A DNA stretch of 13,708 bases from Candidatus Nesterenkonia stercoripullorum (GCA_019114115.1 DXGD01000137.1:1-13708); one strand, 5' to 3'. Numbered from the stretch's first letter, positions 6,901 to 13,708 are shown. The notes: generated by a model not told the origin, from the letters alone. Numbers and translations: made by a program.

Positions 6901-6907
6901 AAAATGA
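6896..6907 (+). CDS. Possible three-codon leader ORF (Met-Thr-Lys) coupled to purB
   Basis: AGGAGG at 6884-6889 is six bases from ATG at 6896, the best Shine-Dalgarno spacing in the area. That ATG reads only ATG ACA AAA TGA. Its stop overlaps the purB ATG at 6904 in an ATGA arrangement. From the purB ATG itself the Shine-Dalgarno is 14 bases away, and from the next in-frame ATG (6913) it is 23 bases away. Ribosomes may therefore load at 6896 and reinitiate on purB. It is too short to judge by composition. Confidence 0.28.
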   Translation: MTK

Positions 6908-8361
6908 GCATCATGTCTGAATCATCTGCCCTGCCTGCCTCTGGAGACCGTGTCAGCCTCGCCGAGGCGGAGCCGCATATCGCCTTGGGTGCACTGGACG
7001 GGCGCTACCGCCCTGCCGTGGCGCCGCTGATCGACCACCTCTCCGAGGCGGCGCTGAACCGCAACCGCCTCCATGTCGAAGTGGAATGGTTCCTCCACCT
7101 CTGCTCTGAGCAGGCGCTTCCCGGGCTGCCTGTGCTGAGCGAAGGGCAGATTCGCGGTCTGCGCCGCGTCGTCACCGACTTCGGGCCGCAGCAGATCGCC
7201 GAGCTTGCGGAGATCGAAGCCAAGACCGTCCACGACGTCAAGGCCGTGGAATACTTCCTGGCCCGCCGGCTGGAGAGCTTCGAGCTGGGCCATCTCGCCC
7301 CGCTGGTGCACTTCGCCTGCACGAGCGAGGACATCAACAACCTCAGCTACGCCGTCGGAATCCGCGACGCCGTCACCGAGGTCTGGCTGCCGGCTGCCCG
7401 AGGCACCCTCGCCGGCCTGGAGGAGCTCAGCACGGCGGCAGCCGAGGTCCCGATGCTCTCCCGCACCCACGGCCAGCCGGCCACGCCGAGCACTCTGGGC
7501 AAGGAGATCGCGGTGTTCGTCCACCGCCTGCGGCGGCAGCTGCGGCGCATCGCCGGGCAGGAGTACCTGGGCAAGATCAATGGTGCCACCGGGACCTATG
7601 CGGCACACATGACGGCCGCGCCGGAGGCCGACTGGGCGGGCCTGGCCCAGCGCTTCGTGGAGCACCTGGGACTCACGTTCAACCCGCTGACCACGCAGAT
7701 CGAGTCGCACGACTACCAAGCCGAGCTCTACGCAGACATCGCCCGCTTCAACCGGATCCTGCACGGGCTGTGCGTCGACCTGTGGAGCTACATCTCCATC
7801 GGCTTCTTCCGCCAGATTCCGGTGGCCGGAGCCACGGGGTCCTCGACGATGCCGCATAAGGTCAATCCCATCCGCTTCGAGAATGCCGAGGCGAACCTCG
7901 AGATCTCCAATTCCCTGCTCGACTCACTGGGTTCCACGCTGGTCGAGTCCCGGTGGCAGCGCGACCTCACCGACTCCTCGGCGCAGCGCAACATCGGCAC
8001 CGCCCTGGGCCATTCAGTGCTCGCGCTGAGCAATGTGACCAAGGGCCTGCGCCAGCTCGACGTCGCGCAGGAGGTCATCGCCGCTGATCTCGACGCCAAT
8101 TGGGAGGTCCTCGGCGAAGCCATCCAGACCGTCATGCGCGCCGAGGCGATTGCCGGCACACCCGGCATGGAAGACCCCTATGAGCGGCTCAAGGAGCTCA
8201 CCCGCGGGCGCCGCGTGGACGCCGAGAAGCTCGCTGAGTTCGTCTCCGGCCTGGGGTTGAGCGAACCTGCACAGCGCCGCCTCGCAGAGCTCACCCCCCA
8301 GGGCTACACCGGACTGGCATCCCAGCTGGCGCAGCAGTACGGGCAAGCGACCGAGGGCTAG
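6904..8361 (+). CDS. purB: Adenylosuccinate lyase
   Basis: This 485-residue enzyme of the fumarase/aspartase superfamily catalyses two purine steps: SAICAR to AICAR plus fumarate, and adenylosuccinate to AMP plus fumarate, as a cytosolic homotetramer. It is the E. coli-like long form: LGALDGRYRPAVAPL (28-42), TSEDINNLSYA (140-150), SRTHGQPATPSTLGKE with general-acid His189, and the superfamily signature GSSTMPHKVNP (312-322) carrying the catalytic serine. A slightly extended N-terminus of about 25 residues precedes the conserved start. The start is uncertain: ATG 6904 or 6913 both fit the family, and the only good Shine-Dalgarno points to a three-codon ORF overlapping 6904. No other purine gene is in the window. 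A 598-base non-coding stretch follows it. Confidence 0.96.
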   Translation: MSIMSESSALPASGDRVSLAEAEPHIALGALDGRYRPAVAPLIDHLSEAALNRNRLHVEVEWFLHLCSEQALPGLPVLSEGQIRGLRRVVTDFGPQQIAELAEIEAKTVHDVKAVEYFLARRLESFELGHLAPLVHFACTSEDINNLSYAVGIRDAVTEVWLPAARGTLAGLEELSTAAAEVPMLSRTHGQPATPSTLGKEIAVFVHRLRRQLRRIAGQEYLGKINGATGTYAAHMTAAPEADWAGLAQRFVEHLGLTFNPLTTQIESHDYQAELYADIARFNRILHGLCVDLWSYISIGFFRQIPVAGATGSSTMPHKVNPIRFENAEANLEISNSLLDSLGSTLVESRWQRDLTDSSAQRNIGTALGHSVLALSNVTKGLRQLDVAQEVIAADLDANWEVLGEAIQTVMRAEAIAGTPGMEDPYERLKELTRGRRVDAEKLAEFVSGLGLSEPAQRRLAELTPQGYTGLASQLAQQYGQATEG

Positions 8362-8365
8362 GCGC

Positions 8366-8405
8366 CGGGGTCGAGGTCTTGGCCTCGGGGTCGAGGGCTT
8401 GGTCG
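8366..8405. repeat. 20-bp imperfect tandem duplication just after purB
   Basis: Two adjacent units (8366-8385 and 8386-8405) share CGGGGTCGAGG followed by a CTTGG core and match at about 17 of 20 positions. A small stem, CGAGG (8372-8376) with CCTCG (8383-8387), is possible across a six-base loop. There is no T tract, so I do not call it a terminator. Confidence 0.6.
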
Positions 8406-8583
8406 CGTCGCGCTGAGGCTTCGGCGTGCAGCATCGAGCCAAGCTCCGAAGAATCGCCGGGCGACGACACGGGGTCCGAGGCTGACCGGGGCCGCCGCAG
8501 GGCTGGGCTCGTCCCGGCGTGAGAGCAGCCAGCGCGCAGGAGCAGCCTCATCGAACCCTCCCTTGGTGGACTTTCCAGCACAA

Positions 8584-8645
8584 TACCCTCTGTTGTGTGT
8601 TTTACCCTCCACTAGGCGGGAGGGTAAAACACACAACAGAGGGTA
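8584..8645. repeat. Perfect 27-bp inverted repeat with 8-base loop
   Basis: The left arm 8584-8610 and right arm 8619-8645 are exact reverse complements, separated by ACTAGGCG. Each arm carries two GAGGGTA heptamers 19 bases apart, one near each end. They lie at 8584-8590 and 8603-8609 in reverse orientation, and at 8620-8626 and 8639-8645 in forward orientation. The arms are about 48% G+C (13 of 27), lower than the surroundings. A further heptamer lies at 8690-8696 in a similar context (ACAAC-GGAGGGTAAA). It could be a dispersed palindromic repeat, a protein-binding array, or a strong bidirectional transcription stop lacking a T tract. There is no transposase nearby. Confidence 0.9.
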
Positions 8646-8881
8646 GAGCACGGGGTCGGACCCGGCACGGCCGCTACGCACCAACAACGGAGGGTAAAGC
8701 GCGCCCGACGGAGGAAAAGTCAGCGGTCGCGTCTCCGCATTGCGGAAGACCTCAACGCCCCTGTTCAGCAGCGATCTCAGGTGAACGGACAGGGCCGCAA
8801 GCGGGACGCCTATCATCAGCGAGAACGCCCTCCCGCCCTAGCGCGCACGCGATAGAGCGAGCATCCGGCGACGATTCCCCT

Positions 8882-8940
8882 CATCTGCCGTCCCATACCC
8901 GGCATCTGCCGCCCCATACCCGGCCATGACCCGCAGATGC
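8882..8940 (+). promoter_or_regulatory. Putative operator of the HTH-TOBE regulator: 21-bp tandem repeat plus inverted half-site
   Basis: Two adjacent 21-bp units, 8882-8902 and 8903-8923, differ at one base. Both begin CATCTGCCG and end CATACCCGG. The reverse of the leading heptamer, GCAGATG, recurs at 8933-8939. It forms an exact 8-bp inverted pair, GCATCTGC (8902-8909) and GCAGATGC (8933-8940). The third site falls between the expected -35 and -10 positions, a natural place for repression. It does not resemble the E. coli ModE operator. Assignment to the adjacent regulator is inference. Confidence 0.5.
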
Positions 8941-8947
8941 GTGATGG

Positions 8948-8953
8948 TAGAGT
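8948..8953 (+). promoter_or_regulatory. Putative -10 box (TAGAGT) of a leaderless promoter for the mod operon
   Basis: TAGAGT fits TANNNT and is followed by six bases (GCTTTC) and the ATG at 8960. No Shine-Dalgarno precedes that ATG. No convincing -35 box is seen at 17-18 bases upstream. This is the same -10/six-base/ATG layout as at 196-201 and 289-294. Confidence 0.45.
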
Positions 8954-8959
8954 GCTTTC

Positions 8960-9364
8960 ATGTCGCATATACGGGTGGCGGAAGCCGCAGTGTTCCTCGG
9001 GGTCAGCGATGACACCATGCGTCGCTGGATCACGCGCGGGGAGCTCACGGCTCACCATGACGAAGCTGGGCGCACCGTCGTCGACGGAGCCGAGCTGGCG
9101 GAATTCGCGCGCTCCCGCGCCGCGGCGCAGCCAGCGCCGGACAGTCCGCTGAGTTCCGCCCGGAACCAGTTCCCCGGCCTCGTCACACGGGTCCTCAGCG
9201 ATGAGGTGATGTCCCAGGTCGAACTGCAGTGCGGGCCCTACCGCGTGGTCTCGCTGATGAGCACCGAAGCAGTTCGCGAGCTTGAGCTGGCACCGGGCTC
9301 CGTCGCTAGCGCCACTGTCAAGGCAACGAACGTCATCGTCACCCCACTCGCAGACCGCGCCTGA
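8960..9364 (+). CDS. Helix-turn-helix / TOBE (Mop) domain protein, putative molybdate-responsive regulator
   Basis: This 134-residue two-domain protein has an N-terminal excisionase/MerR-like helix-turn-helix (about 3-28: IRVAEAAVFLGVSDDTMRRW, then ITRGEL) for DNA binding. A Pro/Ala-rich linker (52-63) leads to a single Mop/TOBE domain (66-131), starting SARNQFPGLVTRV and ending SATVKATNVIVT, the pattern that binds molybdate or tungstate in Mop and ModE proteins. It plays the ModE role by position but has a different DNA-binding fold from E. coli ModE, which is a winged helix with two Mop copies. It lies 18 bases upstream of modA, so it is probably the first gene of the operon and autoregulated through the repeats at 8882-8940. 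A simple molybdate-storage role is possible, but the helix-turn-helix argues for regulation. Confidence 0.87.
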   Translation: MSHIRVAEAAVFLGVSDDTMRRWITRGELTAHHDEAGRTVVDGAELAEFARSRAAAQPAPDSPLSSARNQFPGLVTRVLSDEVMSQVELQCGPYRVVSLMSTEAVRELELAPGSVASATVKATNVIVTPLADRA

Positions 9365-9382
9365 CACCACCAGGAGGTACTC

Positions 9383-10180
9383 ATGAGTTCCCACCGCCAC
9401 GCTGCGCGCCTGCTCAGCGTCGCAGCCCTGACCTCCGTCCTCCTCTCCGGCTGCGGTGGCGATGAAGGCTCGAACGATGACGGCTCCCCGTCAGACAACG
9501 GCAGTCCGAAGGCCGAGTCGCTGACCGTTTTCGCGGCCGCGTCGCTCTCGGACACTTTCACCGACCTCGGAGAGCGCTTCGAGAAGGAGCACGGAGCGCC
9601 CGTCGAGTTCAACGTCGCGGGGTCTTCCGACCTGGTCACGCAATTGGAGCAGGGAGCCCCGGCAGACGTGTTCGCCTCTGCCGATGAGGCCAATATGGAA
9701 CGCGCCGAGGACGCCGGCCTGCTCGCCGAGGACTCCGAGCTGTTCGCCAGCAACACCTTGGTCATCGCCACGCCCCCGGACAACCCCGCCGGCATCAGCA
9801 GCCTCCAGGATCTCAGCGACGACGACGTCGTCACCGTCATATGCGCACCCCAGGTTCCCTGCGGCGCAGCCACAGAGACGGTCTTCGACGCCGGCGACGT
9901 CGACGTCACCCCCGCCAGCGAGGAGTCCGCCGTCACCGATGTGCTGGGCAAGGTCACCGCAGGAGAAGCCGACGCCGGCCTCGTCTACGCCACCGACGCC
10001 CAGGGCGCGGGTGATGACGTGGAGACCATCGAATTCGCCGAGGCCGAGGACGCGGTGAACTACTATCCGATAGCCTCACTTCAAGATTCGGAGAATCCGC
10101 TGGCCTCCGAGTTCGTCGACTTCATCCTGGAAGAGCCGAGCCAGGAGGCGCTCCGCGAGGCAGGGTTCGCGTCGCCGTGA
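9383..10180 (+). CDS. modA: Molybdate ABC transporter substrate-binding lipoprotein
   Basis: This 265-residue extracytoplasmic binding protein captures molybdate (or tungstate) for the ModBC importer. It begins with a short basic n-region, a hydrophobic core and a lipobox VLLSGC with Cys24, so it is membrane-tethered as expected in a Gram-positive. An acidic Gly/Ser spacer (25-46) precedes the mature domain. Family motifs are [38 protein letters not shown] and VNYYPIASL; serines in AASL and GSS are the usual oxyanion ligands. Two cysteines in [10 protein letters not shown] may pair. AGGAGG at 9372-9377 is five bases before the ATG. The stop overlaps the modB GTG start (GTGA). Confidence 0.94.
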   Translation: MSSHRHAARLLSVAALTSVLLSGCGGDEGSNDDGSPSDNGSPKAESLTVFAAASLSDTFTDLGERFEKEHGAPVEFNVAGSSDLVTQLEQGAPADVFASADEANMERAEDAGLLAEDSELFASNTLVIATPPDNPAGISSLQDLSDDDVVTVICAPQVPCGAATETVFDAGDVDVTPASEESAVTDVLGKVTAGEADAGLVYATDAQGAGDDVETIEFAEAEDAVNYYPIASLQDSENPLASEFVDFILEEPSQEALREAGFASP

Positions 10181-11076
10181 CGACGCACAGAGGATCCGAG
10201 CGCGTTGAGGGCGCTCGGACCGAGCCCGCGCGAGCAGGACCAGCGCCGACGGCGAGCGCGCGCCGCACCCTGACCCGCGGCAGGGACCGCGAGGCCATCA
10301 CCCCGGGGCTGCCCCGCTGGGTCTTCGTCCCCGCCGTCGTCGGTGCGGCGTTCATCCTGCTGCCGATAGCGGCGATCACGCTCAGCGTCGACGTCGGCTC
10401 CTTTCCTGCTCTGGTGACCTCCGAGTCATCGCTCACCGCGCTCGGCCTGAGCCTGCGCACCGCTGCCACTGCGACCGGGCTGTGCCTGGTGCTGGGCATC
10501 CCCATGGCGATCGTGCTGGCGCGCGCTGATTTCCCCGGCCAGCAGGCGCTGCGCTCGCTGGTCCTGCTGCCTCTGGTGCTGCCGCCGGTGGTGGGCGGCA
10601 TCGCCCTGCTCTACACGTTCGGCCGGCAGGGCCTGCTGGGCGGGACACTCAGCGTCCTGGGCGTCCAGGTCGCCTACTCCACGGCGGCGGTCGTGCTGGC
10701 CCAGACATTCGTCTCGCTGCCCTTCCTCGTGGTGAGCCTGGAGGGTTCTCTGCGCACGCTGGGCCAACGCTACGAGGCGGTCGCCGCGACGCTGGGCGCC
10801 CGGCCCAGCACAGTGCTGTGGCGAGTGAGCTTGCCCCTGGTCCTGCCCGGGCTGCTCTCCGGGGCCATCCTGGCCTTCGCGCGGTCCCTGGGCGAGTTCG
10901 GCGCGACCATCGCCTTCGCCGGAAGCCTGCAGGGAGTCACCAGGACTCTGCCCCTGGAGATCTACCTGCAGCGCGAGACCAATCCCGATGCCGCCGTCGC
11001 GCTCTCGCTGGTGCTGGTGGTCGTAGCGCTGGTGGTCATCTCGGCTGCAGGCGCGCGAAGGACGAGCAGCCTATGA
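10177..11076 (+). CDS. modB: Molybdate ABC transporter permease
   Basis: This 299-residue inner-membrane permease homodimerises to form the molybdate channel. After about 45 basic, polar residues predicted to be cytoplasmic, a series of hydrophobic segments begins (about 49-71, 91-116, 126-147, 165-188, 222-245, 271-291). The EAA loop that docks ModC is at about 200-219 ([20 protein letters not shown]), followed by [11 protein letters not shown], characteristic of ModB/CysT permeases. The GTG start lies in the modA stop (4-base overlap) and the stop overlaps the modC ATG (ATGA), giving tight translational coupling. The N-terminal extension is longer than in enteric ModB (about 229 residues in total). 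Confidence 0.93.
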   Translation: MTTHRGSERVEGARTEPARAGPAPTASARRTLTRGRDREAITPGLPRWVFVPAVVGAAFILLPIAAITLSVDVGSFPALVTSESSLTALGLSLRTAATATGLCLVLGIPMAIVLARADFPGQQALRSLVLLPLVLPPVVGGIALLYTFGRQGLLGGTLSVLGVQVAYSTAAVVLAQTFVSLPFLVVSLEGSLRTLGQRYEAVAATLGARPSTVLWRVSLPLVLPGLLSGAILAFARSLGEFGATIAFAGSLQGVTRTLPLEIYLQRETNPDAAVALSLVLVVVALVVISAAGARRTSSL

Positions 11077-11885
11077 GCCTGAGTCTGGACTTCCAGCTGC
11101 CCTCCCGCGATGTCCAGGTGGCGCTCGAGGTCGCCGACGGCGAGCACCTGGCGATCCTGGGCCCCAACGGTGCGGGCAAGTCCACAGTGCTGCAGGTGCT
11201 GGCCGGGCTCCTGCGACCGGCCAGCGGTCACGCTCAGTTGGGCGACCGGACGCTGTTCAGCACCGCCGGAGCCGGGCAGTGGCTCCCCGCGCACGCTCGC
11301 GGGATCTCGATGCTCGCTCAGCAGCCGCGGCTCTTCCCCCACCTCAGCGCGGCACAGAACATCGCGTTCGGACCGCGCAGCGGGGGTGCCTCCCGGCGCG
11401 AGGCGGCAAGGATCGCCGACGAGTGGCTGCATCGGCTCGGGCTCTGGGAGCTGCGGGACCGCAAGCCCACCCAGCTCTCCGGTGGGCAGGCTCAGCGGAT
11501 GGCGCTGGCCCGCGCGCTGGCGCCGCAGCCGCAGCTGCTCCTCCTGGACGAACCGATGGCGGCACTGGATGTGCACGTGGTGCCCGAGCTGCGGCTCACT
11601 ATGCGTGAGCTCCTGCGCGGGAAGACCACGGTGATGGTGACGCACAGCGCGCGGGACGCCCTGGTGCTGGCCGATCGGGTCGTCGTCGTCGAAGCGGGGC
11701 GGATTGCCGAGCAGGGGCCGGCCTGGCAGGTCCTCAGCCGGCCCGCGAGCTCCTTCGGACGGCGGATGATGGCTGCCTCGGGTGCCGCCGATCGTGGTCG
11801 GCGTCGTCCCGGGCGGCCGCAGTACCGCCAAGCGGCTTCCGGCAGCACAGCCCGGCTATGCCCCGAGCCCGCCGAAGAGCAGTGA
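11073..11885 (+). CDS. modC: Molybdate ABC transporter ATPase lacking a TOBE domain
   Basis: This 270-residue ATPase drives molybdate import. It has Walker [10 protein letters not shown] (30-38), Q-loop AQQPRLFP (82-89), signature LSGGQ (135-139), Walker B LLLLDEP (155-161) and the H-loop His191 in VMVTHS. ATG at 11073 gives an ATGA overlap with modB. An upstream in-frame ATG at 10818 would add 85 residues read in a shadow frame of modB and is rejected. Enteric ModC has about 350 residues, with a C-terminal TOBE domain that senses molybdate. Here the protein ends after about 40 poorly conserved Arg/Ala/Ser-rich residues, with no SARN motif. The last 30 bases overlap the convergent DUF1345 gene. 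Confidence 0.93.
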   Translation: MSLSLDFQLPSRDVQVALEVADGEHLAILGPNGAGKSTVLQVLAGLLRPASGHAQLGDRTLFSTAGAGQWLPAHARGISMLAQQPRLFPHLSAAQNIAFGPRSGGASRREAARIADEWLHRLGLWELRDRKPTQLSGGQAQRMALARALAPQPQLLLLDEPMAALDVHVVPELRLTMRELLRGKTTVMVTHSARDALVLADRVVVVEAGRIAEQGPAWQVLSRPASSFGRRMMAASGAADRGRRRPGRPQYRQAASGSTARLCPEPAEEQ

Positions 11886-12572
11886 CACGGTCATGGCGAC
11901 GATGACCGTGTTGAAGACGAACGCCAGCACCACGTTCGTCCGCACCAGCCGCCAGGCTGGACGCGAGGACACCCGCCCGGAGCTCACCGCCGCCATCGTG
12001 GACATCAGCACGGCGAAGGTGACGTAGTCGCCGAAGCGCGGCTCGTCGCTGAAGGGGAAGCGCACGTGGGCGTTGGGGGTCTCGCTCTGCTCGTCTGTCA
12101 GGTTCAGCCGCATATAGTCCAGCGCGAAGGAGTAGATCATGACGCTCCACGAACAGGCTACGCAGAGCAGCCCGAGGACGATGAAGGCGACGCTGTCCCG
12201 GACAGCCGGATTCACCGCGATCATGACGGCGATGGCCACAGCGATGATCGCCGCGATCACCGACCAGTCGGCCGCGCCGTCGGAATTCAGCCGGCGCATC
12301 AGCGACCCACGGCGACGACGATGCTCGTGCACCGCCGTCGCCCGGAGACGTTCCGGACCGCTGGCCGCATACGCCAGATGGGTCCAGACCAAGTAGGTGA
12401 CCGTGAAGACCGGCCAGGAGATCACGTAGATCGCCAGCACCACTCCGATGCGGCCCTCCGGGAGCCAGTCCGAGAGCGCGGAGATGATCAGCATCGCCAC
12501 CGCGGTGACGACGACGGAGACAGCGATGCTCACATTGCTGCGCGTCGAGTCGCTGACGATGACCGAGCTCAC
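11856..12572 (-). CDS. DUF1345 family membrane protein
   Basis: This 238-residue integral membrane protein has about six hydrophobic segments (14-35, 43-66, 104-122, 127-150, 181-197, 212-234). The motif FSDEPRFGDYVTFAVLMSTM, followed by R..WRLVRTNVVLAFVFNTVIVAM, is the signature of DUF1345 (PF07077), a family of unknown function. I chose GTG at 12572 because it overlaps the stop of the upstream aminotransferase gene as GTGA. The longer frame from ATG 12650 would add 26 Arg/Gly-rich residues that are merely the shadow of the aminotransferase tail. A basic loop at 74-94 is probably cytoplasmic. The 3' end overlaps the modC 3' end by 30 bases. Confidence 0.85.
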   Translation of the reverse strand: MSSVIVSDSTRSNVSIAVSVVVTAVAMLIISALSDWLPEGRIGVVLAIYVISWPVFTVTYLVWTHLAYAASGPERLRATAVHEHRRRRGSLMRRLNSDGAADWSVIAAIIAVAIAVMIAVNPAVRDSVAFIVLGLLCVACSWSVMIYSFALDYMRLNLTDEQSETPNAHVRFPFSDEPRFGDYVTFAVLMSTMAAVSSGRVSSRPAWRLVRTNVVLAFVFNTVIVAMTVSLLFGGLGA

Positions 12573-13708
12573 TGCCGCGTCCAGTCCGCGATTCTGCGCA
12601 CGCCCTCCGCGACGGCGGCCTCCCCCGGCGCGAGGCTGAGCCTGACCCATTCATGGCCGTCCACGGGGTCGAAGTCCGTGCCTGGGACGATCGCCACCCC
12701 GGCCTCCTCCAGCAGCGCCTGGGCGTAGGCCGGGGAATCGGCATAGCGCTGCAGCTGCTGCCCGAGGTGGGCGTAGACGTAGAAGGCGCCGTCGGCGGGG
12801 GCGATCCGACCCCAGCCCAGCTCCGGCAGCGCATCGAGCACGCGCTGCCTGGCGGCCGCGTATCCGGCCACCTGGGACGCCGCGAACTCCATCGAGTCGT
12901 CCCCGAAGGCCTCCAGCGCGGCCAGCTGCGAAGGATGCGACGGGCACAGCGAGACGTTGCCCGCGAGCCGCGTCACCGGATCCACCAGCCGCTCCGGCAG
13001 GATCGTCCAGCCCAGCCGCCAGCCGGGCATTCCCCAGTACTTCGAGAAGGAGGAGACGACGACGGCGTCGTCCCCGCCGGCGAGGGCCGTCTCGGCAGGC
13101 ACGTCGTAGCTGATGCCGTGGTAGATCTCGTCACTGATGAGCTGGACCTCATGGGCCGAGCACCACTGGCTGAGCGAGACCAGCTCGGCGGGAGCGATCA
13201 TCGTGCCGGTGGGGTTCGCCGGCGAAGCCACGATGAGCCCGTCCAGCGGCCCATTGGCGGCGATCTCTTCCTCCAGCGCGGCAACACTGGGCTGGAAGCG
13301 CTGGTCAGCGCCACACGCGAGGTCCACGACCTCGACGCCGAGAGCCGCCAGGATGTTCCGGTAGGCCGGATACCCGGGCCGGGCCAGGGCCACGCGATCG
13401 CCGGGGTCGAAGGCGGCCAGGAAGGTCAGCATGAACGCACCCGAGGAGCCTGAGGTGACCACGACGCGCTCTGGATCGACCGGTGTCCCGTACCAGCGCC
13501 CGTAATGCGCCGCGATCTCCCGTCGCAGGGCGGGCAGGCCGGTGGCGGCCGTATAGTTCAGCACTGTCGGGGCGCTATGCACTGCTGCCGCTGCCCGGTC
13601 CACCGGTGGCGGAGCACCGGCCCCGGGCTCTCCCGCCGTGAGCGAGACGATATCCCGGCCGGCCTCGCGCAGCGCCGCGACCTGGCCGAGGATGCTCATG
13701 ACATGGAA
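12569..13708 (-). CDS. Class I PLP-dependent aminotransferase, 5' end outside the window
   Basis: An aminotransferase of fold type I converts an amino acid and a 2-oxo acid; the substrate cannot be fixed. The 376 residues from ATG 13699 include LTAGEPGAGAP (20-30), YTAATGLPALRREIA (49-63), SPANPTG (159-165), SDEIYHG with Asp190, SSFSKYWGMPGWRLGW with PLP lysine Lys220 and Arg228, and a C-terminal VRLSLA. The frame stays open upstream of that ATG to the window edge and adds Phe-His-Val, matching the family's usual PFHVMxxL start. The true N-terminus is therefore beyond the window and the ATG at 13699 is probably internal. The stop overlaps the DUF1345 GTG start. An aspartate/tyrosine/aromatic or alanine-type enzyme is equally possible. 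Confidence 0.88.
   Translation of the reverse strand, partial: FHVMSILGQVAALREAGRDIVSLTAGEPGAGAPPPVDRAAAAVHSAPTVLNYTAATGLPALRREIAAHYGRWYGTPVDPERVVVTSGSSGAFMLTFLAAFDPGDRVALARPGYPAYRNILAALGVEVVDLACGADQRFQPSVAALEEEIAANGPLDGLIVASPANPTGTMIAPAELVSLSQWCSAHEVQLISDEIYHGISYDVPAETALAGGDDAVVVSSFSKYWGMPGWRLGWTILPERLVDPVTRLAGNVSLCPSHPSQLAALEAFGDDSMEFAASQVAGYAAARQRVLDALPELGWGRIAPADGAFYVYAHLGQQLQRYADSPAYAQALLEEAGVAIVPGTDFDPVDGHEWVRLSLAPGEAAVAEGVRRIADWTRQ

Larger units (their letters stand above)
8362..8959. other. 598-base gene-free stretch rich in short repeats
   Basis: No open frame here looks like a protein: the frames on both strands cross the palindrome at 8584-8645, are low-complexity (Arg/Pro/Ser-rich), and show no domain I recognise. 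From left to right it holds a 20-bp tandem duplication (8366-8405), the 62-bp palindrome (8584-8645), a further GAGGGTA copy (8690-8696), about 185 bases with no visible structure, a 21-bp tandem duplication (8882-8923), and the promoter region of the HTH-TOBE gene. There is no clear intrinsic terminator with a T tract after purB. Confidence 0.7.

Noticed and set aside
8358..8929. Open frames on both strands across the purB-to-regulator gap (136 residues on plus, 152 on minus)
   Set aside because: Both cross the 62-bp palindrome, are Arg/Pro/Ser-rich with no domain pattern, and have no convincing start signal; the minus one runs through to the purB stop. They look like GC-rich open frames, not genes.
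10818..11072. 85-residue upstream extension of modC from ATG 10818
   Set aside because: It is a shadow frame of the modB C-terminal half. ATG 11073 with an ATGA overlap gives the family's normal N-terminus.
12573..12650. Longer start of the DUF1345 protein at ATG 12650
   Set aside because: The added residues are Arg/Gly-rich and overlap the end of the aminotransferase gene; GTG 12572 in a GTGA overlap is the natural start.

Overview
The window is GC-rich chromosomal DNA from an actinobacterium, most likely a member of the Micrococcales. The evidence is G/C-ending codons, genes packed with 4-base stop/start overlaps, two lipoproteins with classical lipoboxes, an E. coli-type PurB, and apparent leaderless -10/ATG arrangements. 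The genus cannot be fixed from sequence alone. I see no tRNA, rRNA, CRISPR array, transposase or phage module.

Layout. 1-189 (minus) is the 5' end of a CitE/HpcH-family CoA-ester lyase, cut by the window edge. It is divergent from a GerMN-domain lipoprotein gene (301-1200, plus); both starts sit six bases downstream of a TANNNT -10 hexamer. On the minus strand from 6297 down to 1286 runs a tightly coupled operon: a Pat/HisC-type aminotransferase, then E1alpha, E1beta and E2 of a branched-chain 2-oxo acid dehydrogenase-type complex. There is an ATGA overlap at the first two junctions and an 8-base overlap at the third, and no E3 gene. The aminotransferase could supply 2-oxo acids that the complex then oxidises to acyl-CoA; this is inference from gene order. 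Divergent from the operon are a small four-helix membrane protein (PF04020, 6431-6826) and purB (6904-8361, purine synthesis).

A 598-base gene-free stretch follows purB (8362-8959). It holds a perfect 27-bp inverted repeat with an 8-base loop, an array of GAGGGTA heptamers, and two short tandem repeats. It leads into a molybdate uptake operon on the plus strand: a regulator joining an excisionase/MerR-like helix-turn-helix to a molybdate-binding TOBE (Mop) domain (8960-9364), then modA, modB and modC (9383-11885). ModC lacks its usual C-terminal TOBE domain; the only TOBE domain in the cluster is on the regulator. modC meets the convergent DUF1345 membrane-protein gene (11856-12572, minus) in a 30-base tail-to-tail overlap. 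That gene is coupled by a GTGA overlap to an upstream class I aminotransferase gene (12569-13708, minus) whose 5' end lies outside the window.

Most genes belong to ordinary housekeeping or transport families. The points most worth following are in non-coding DNA: a hairpin at the purB start that puts the Shine-Dalgarno in its loop and a three-codon ORF in its 3' arm; the long palindrome and heptamer array after purB; and the repeat-rich putative operator of the HTH-TOBE regulator.
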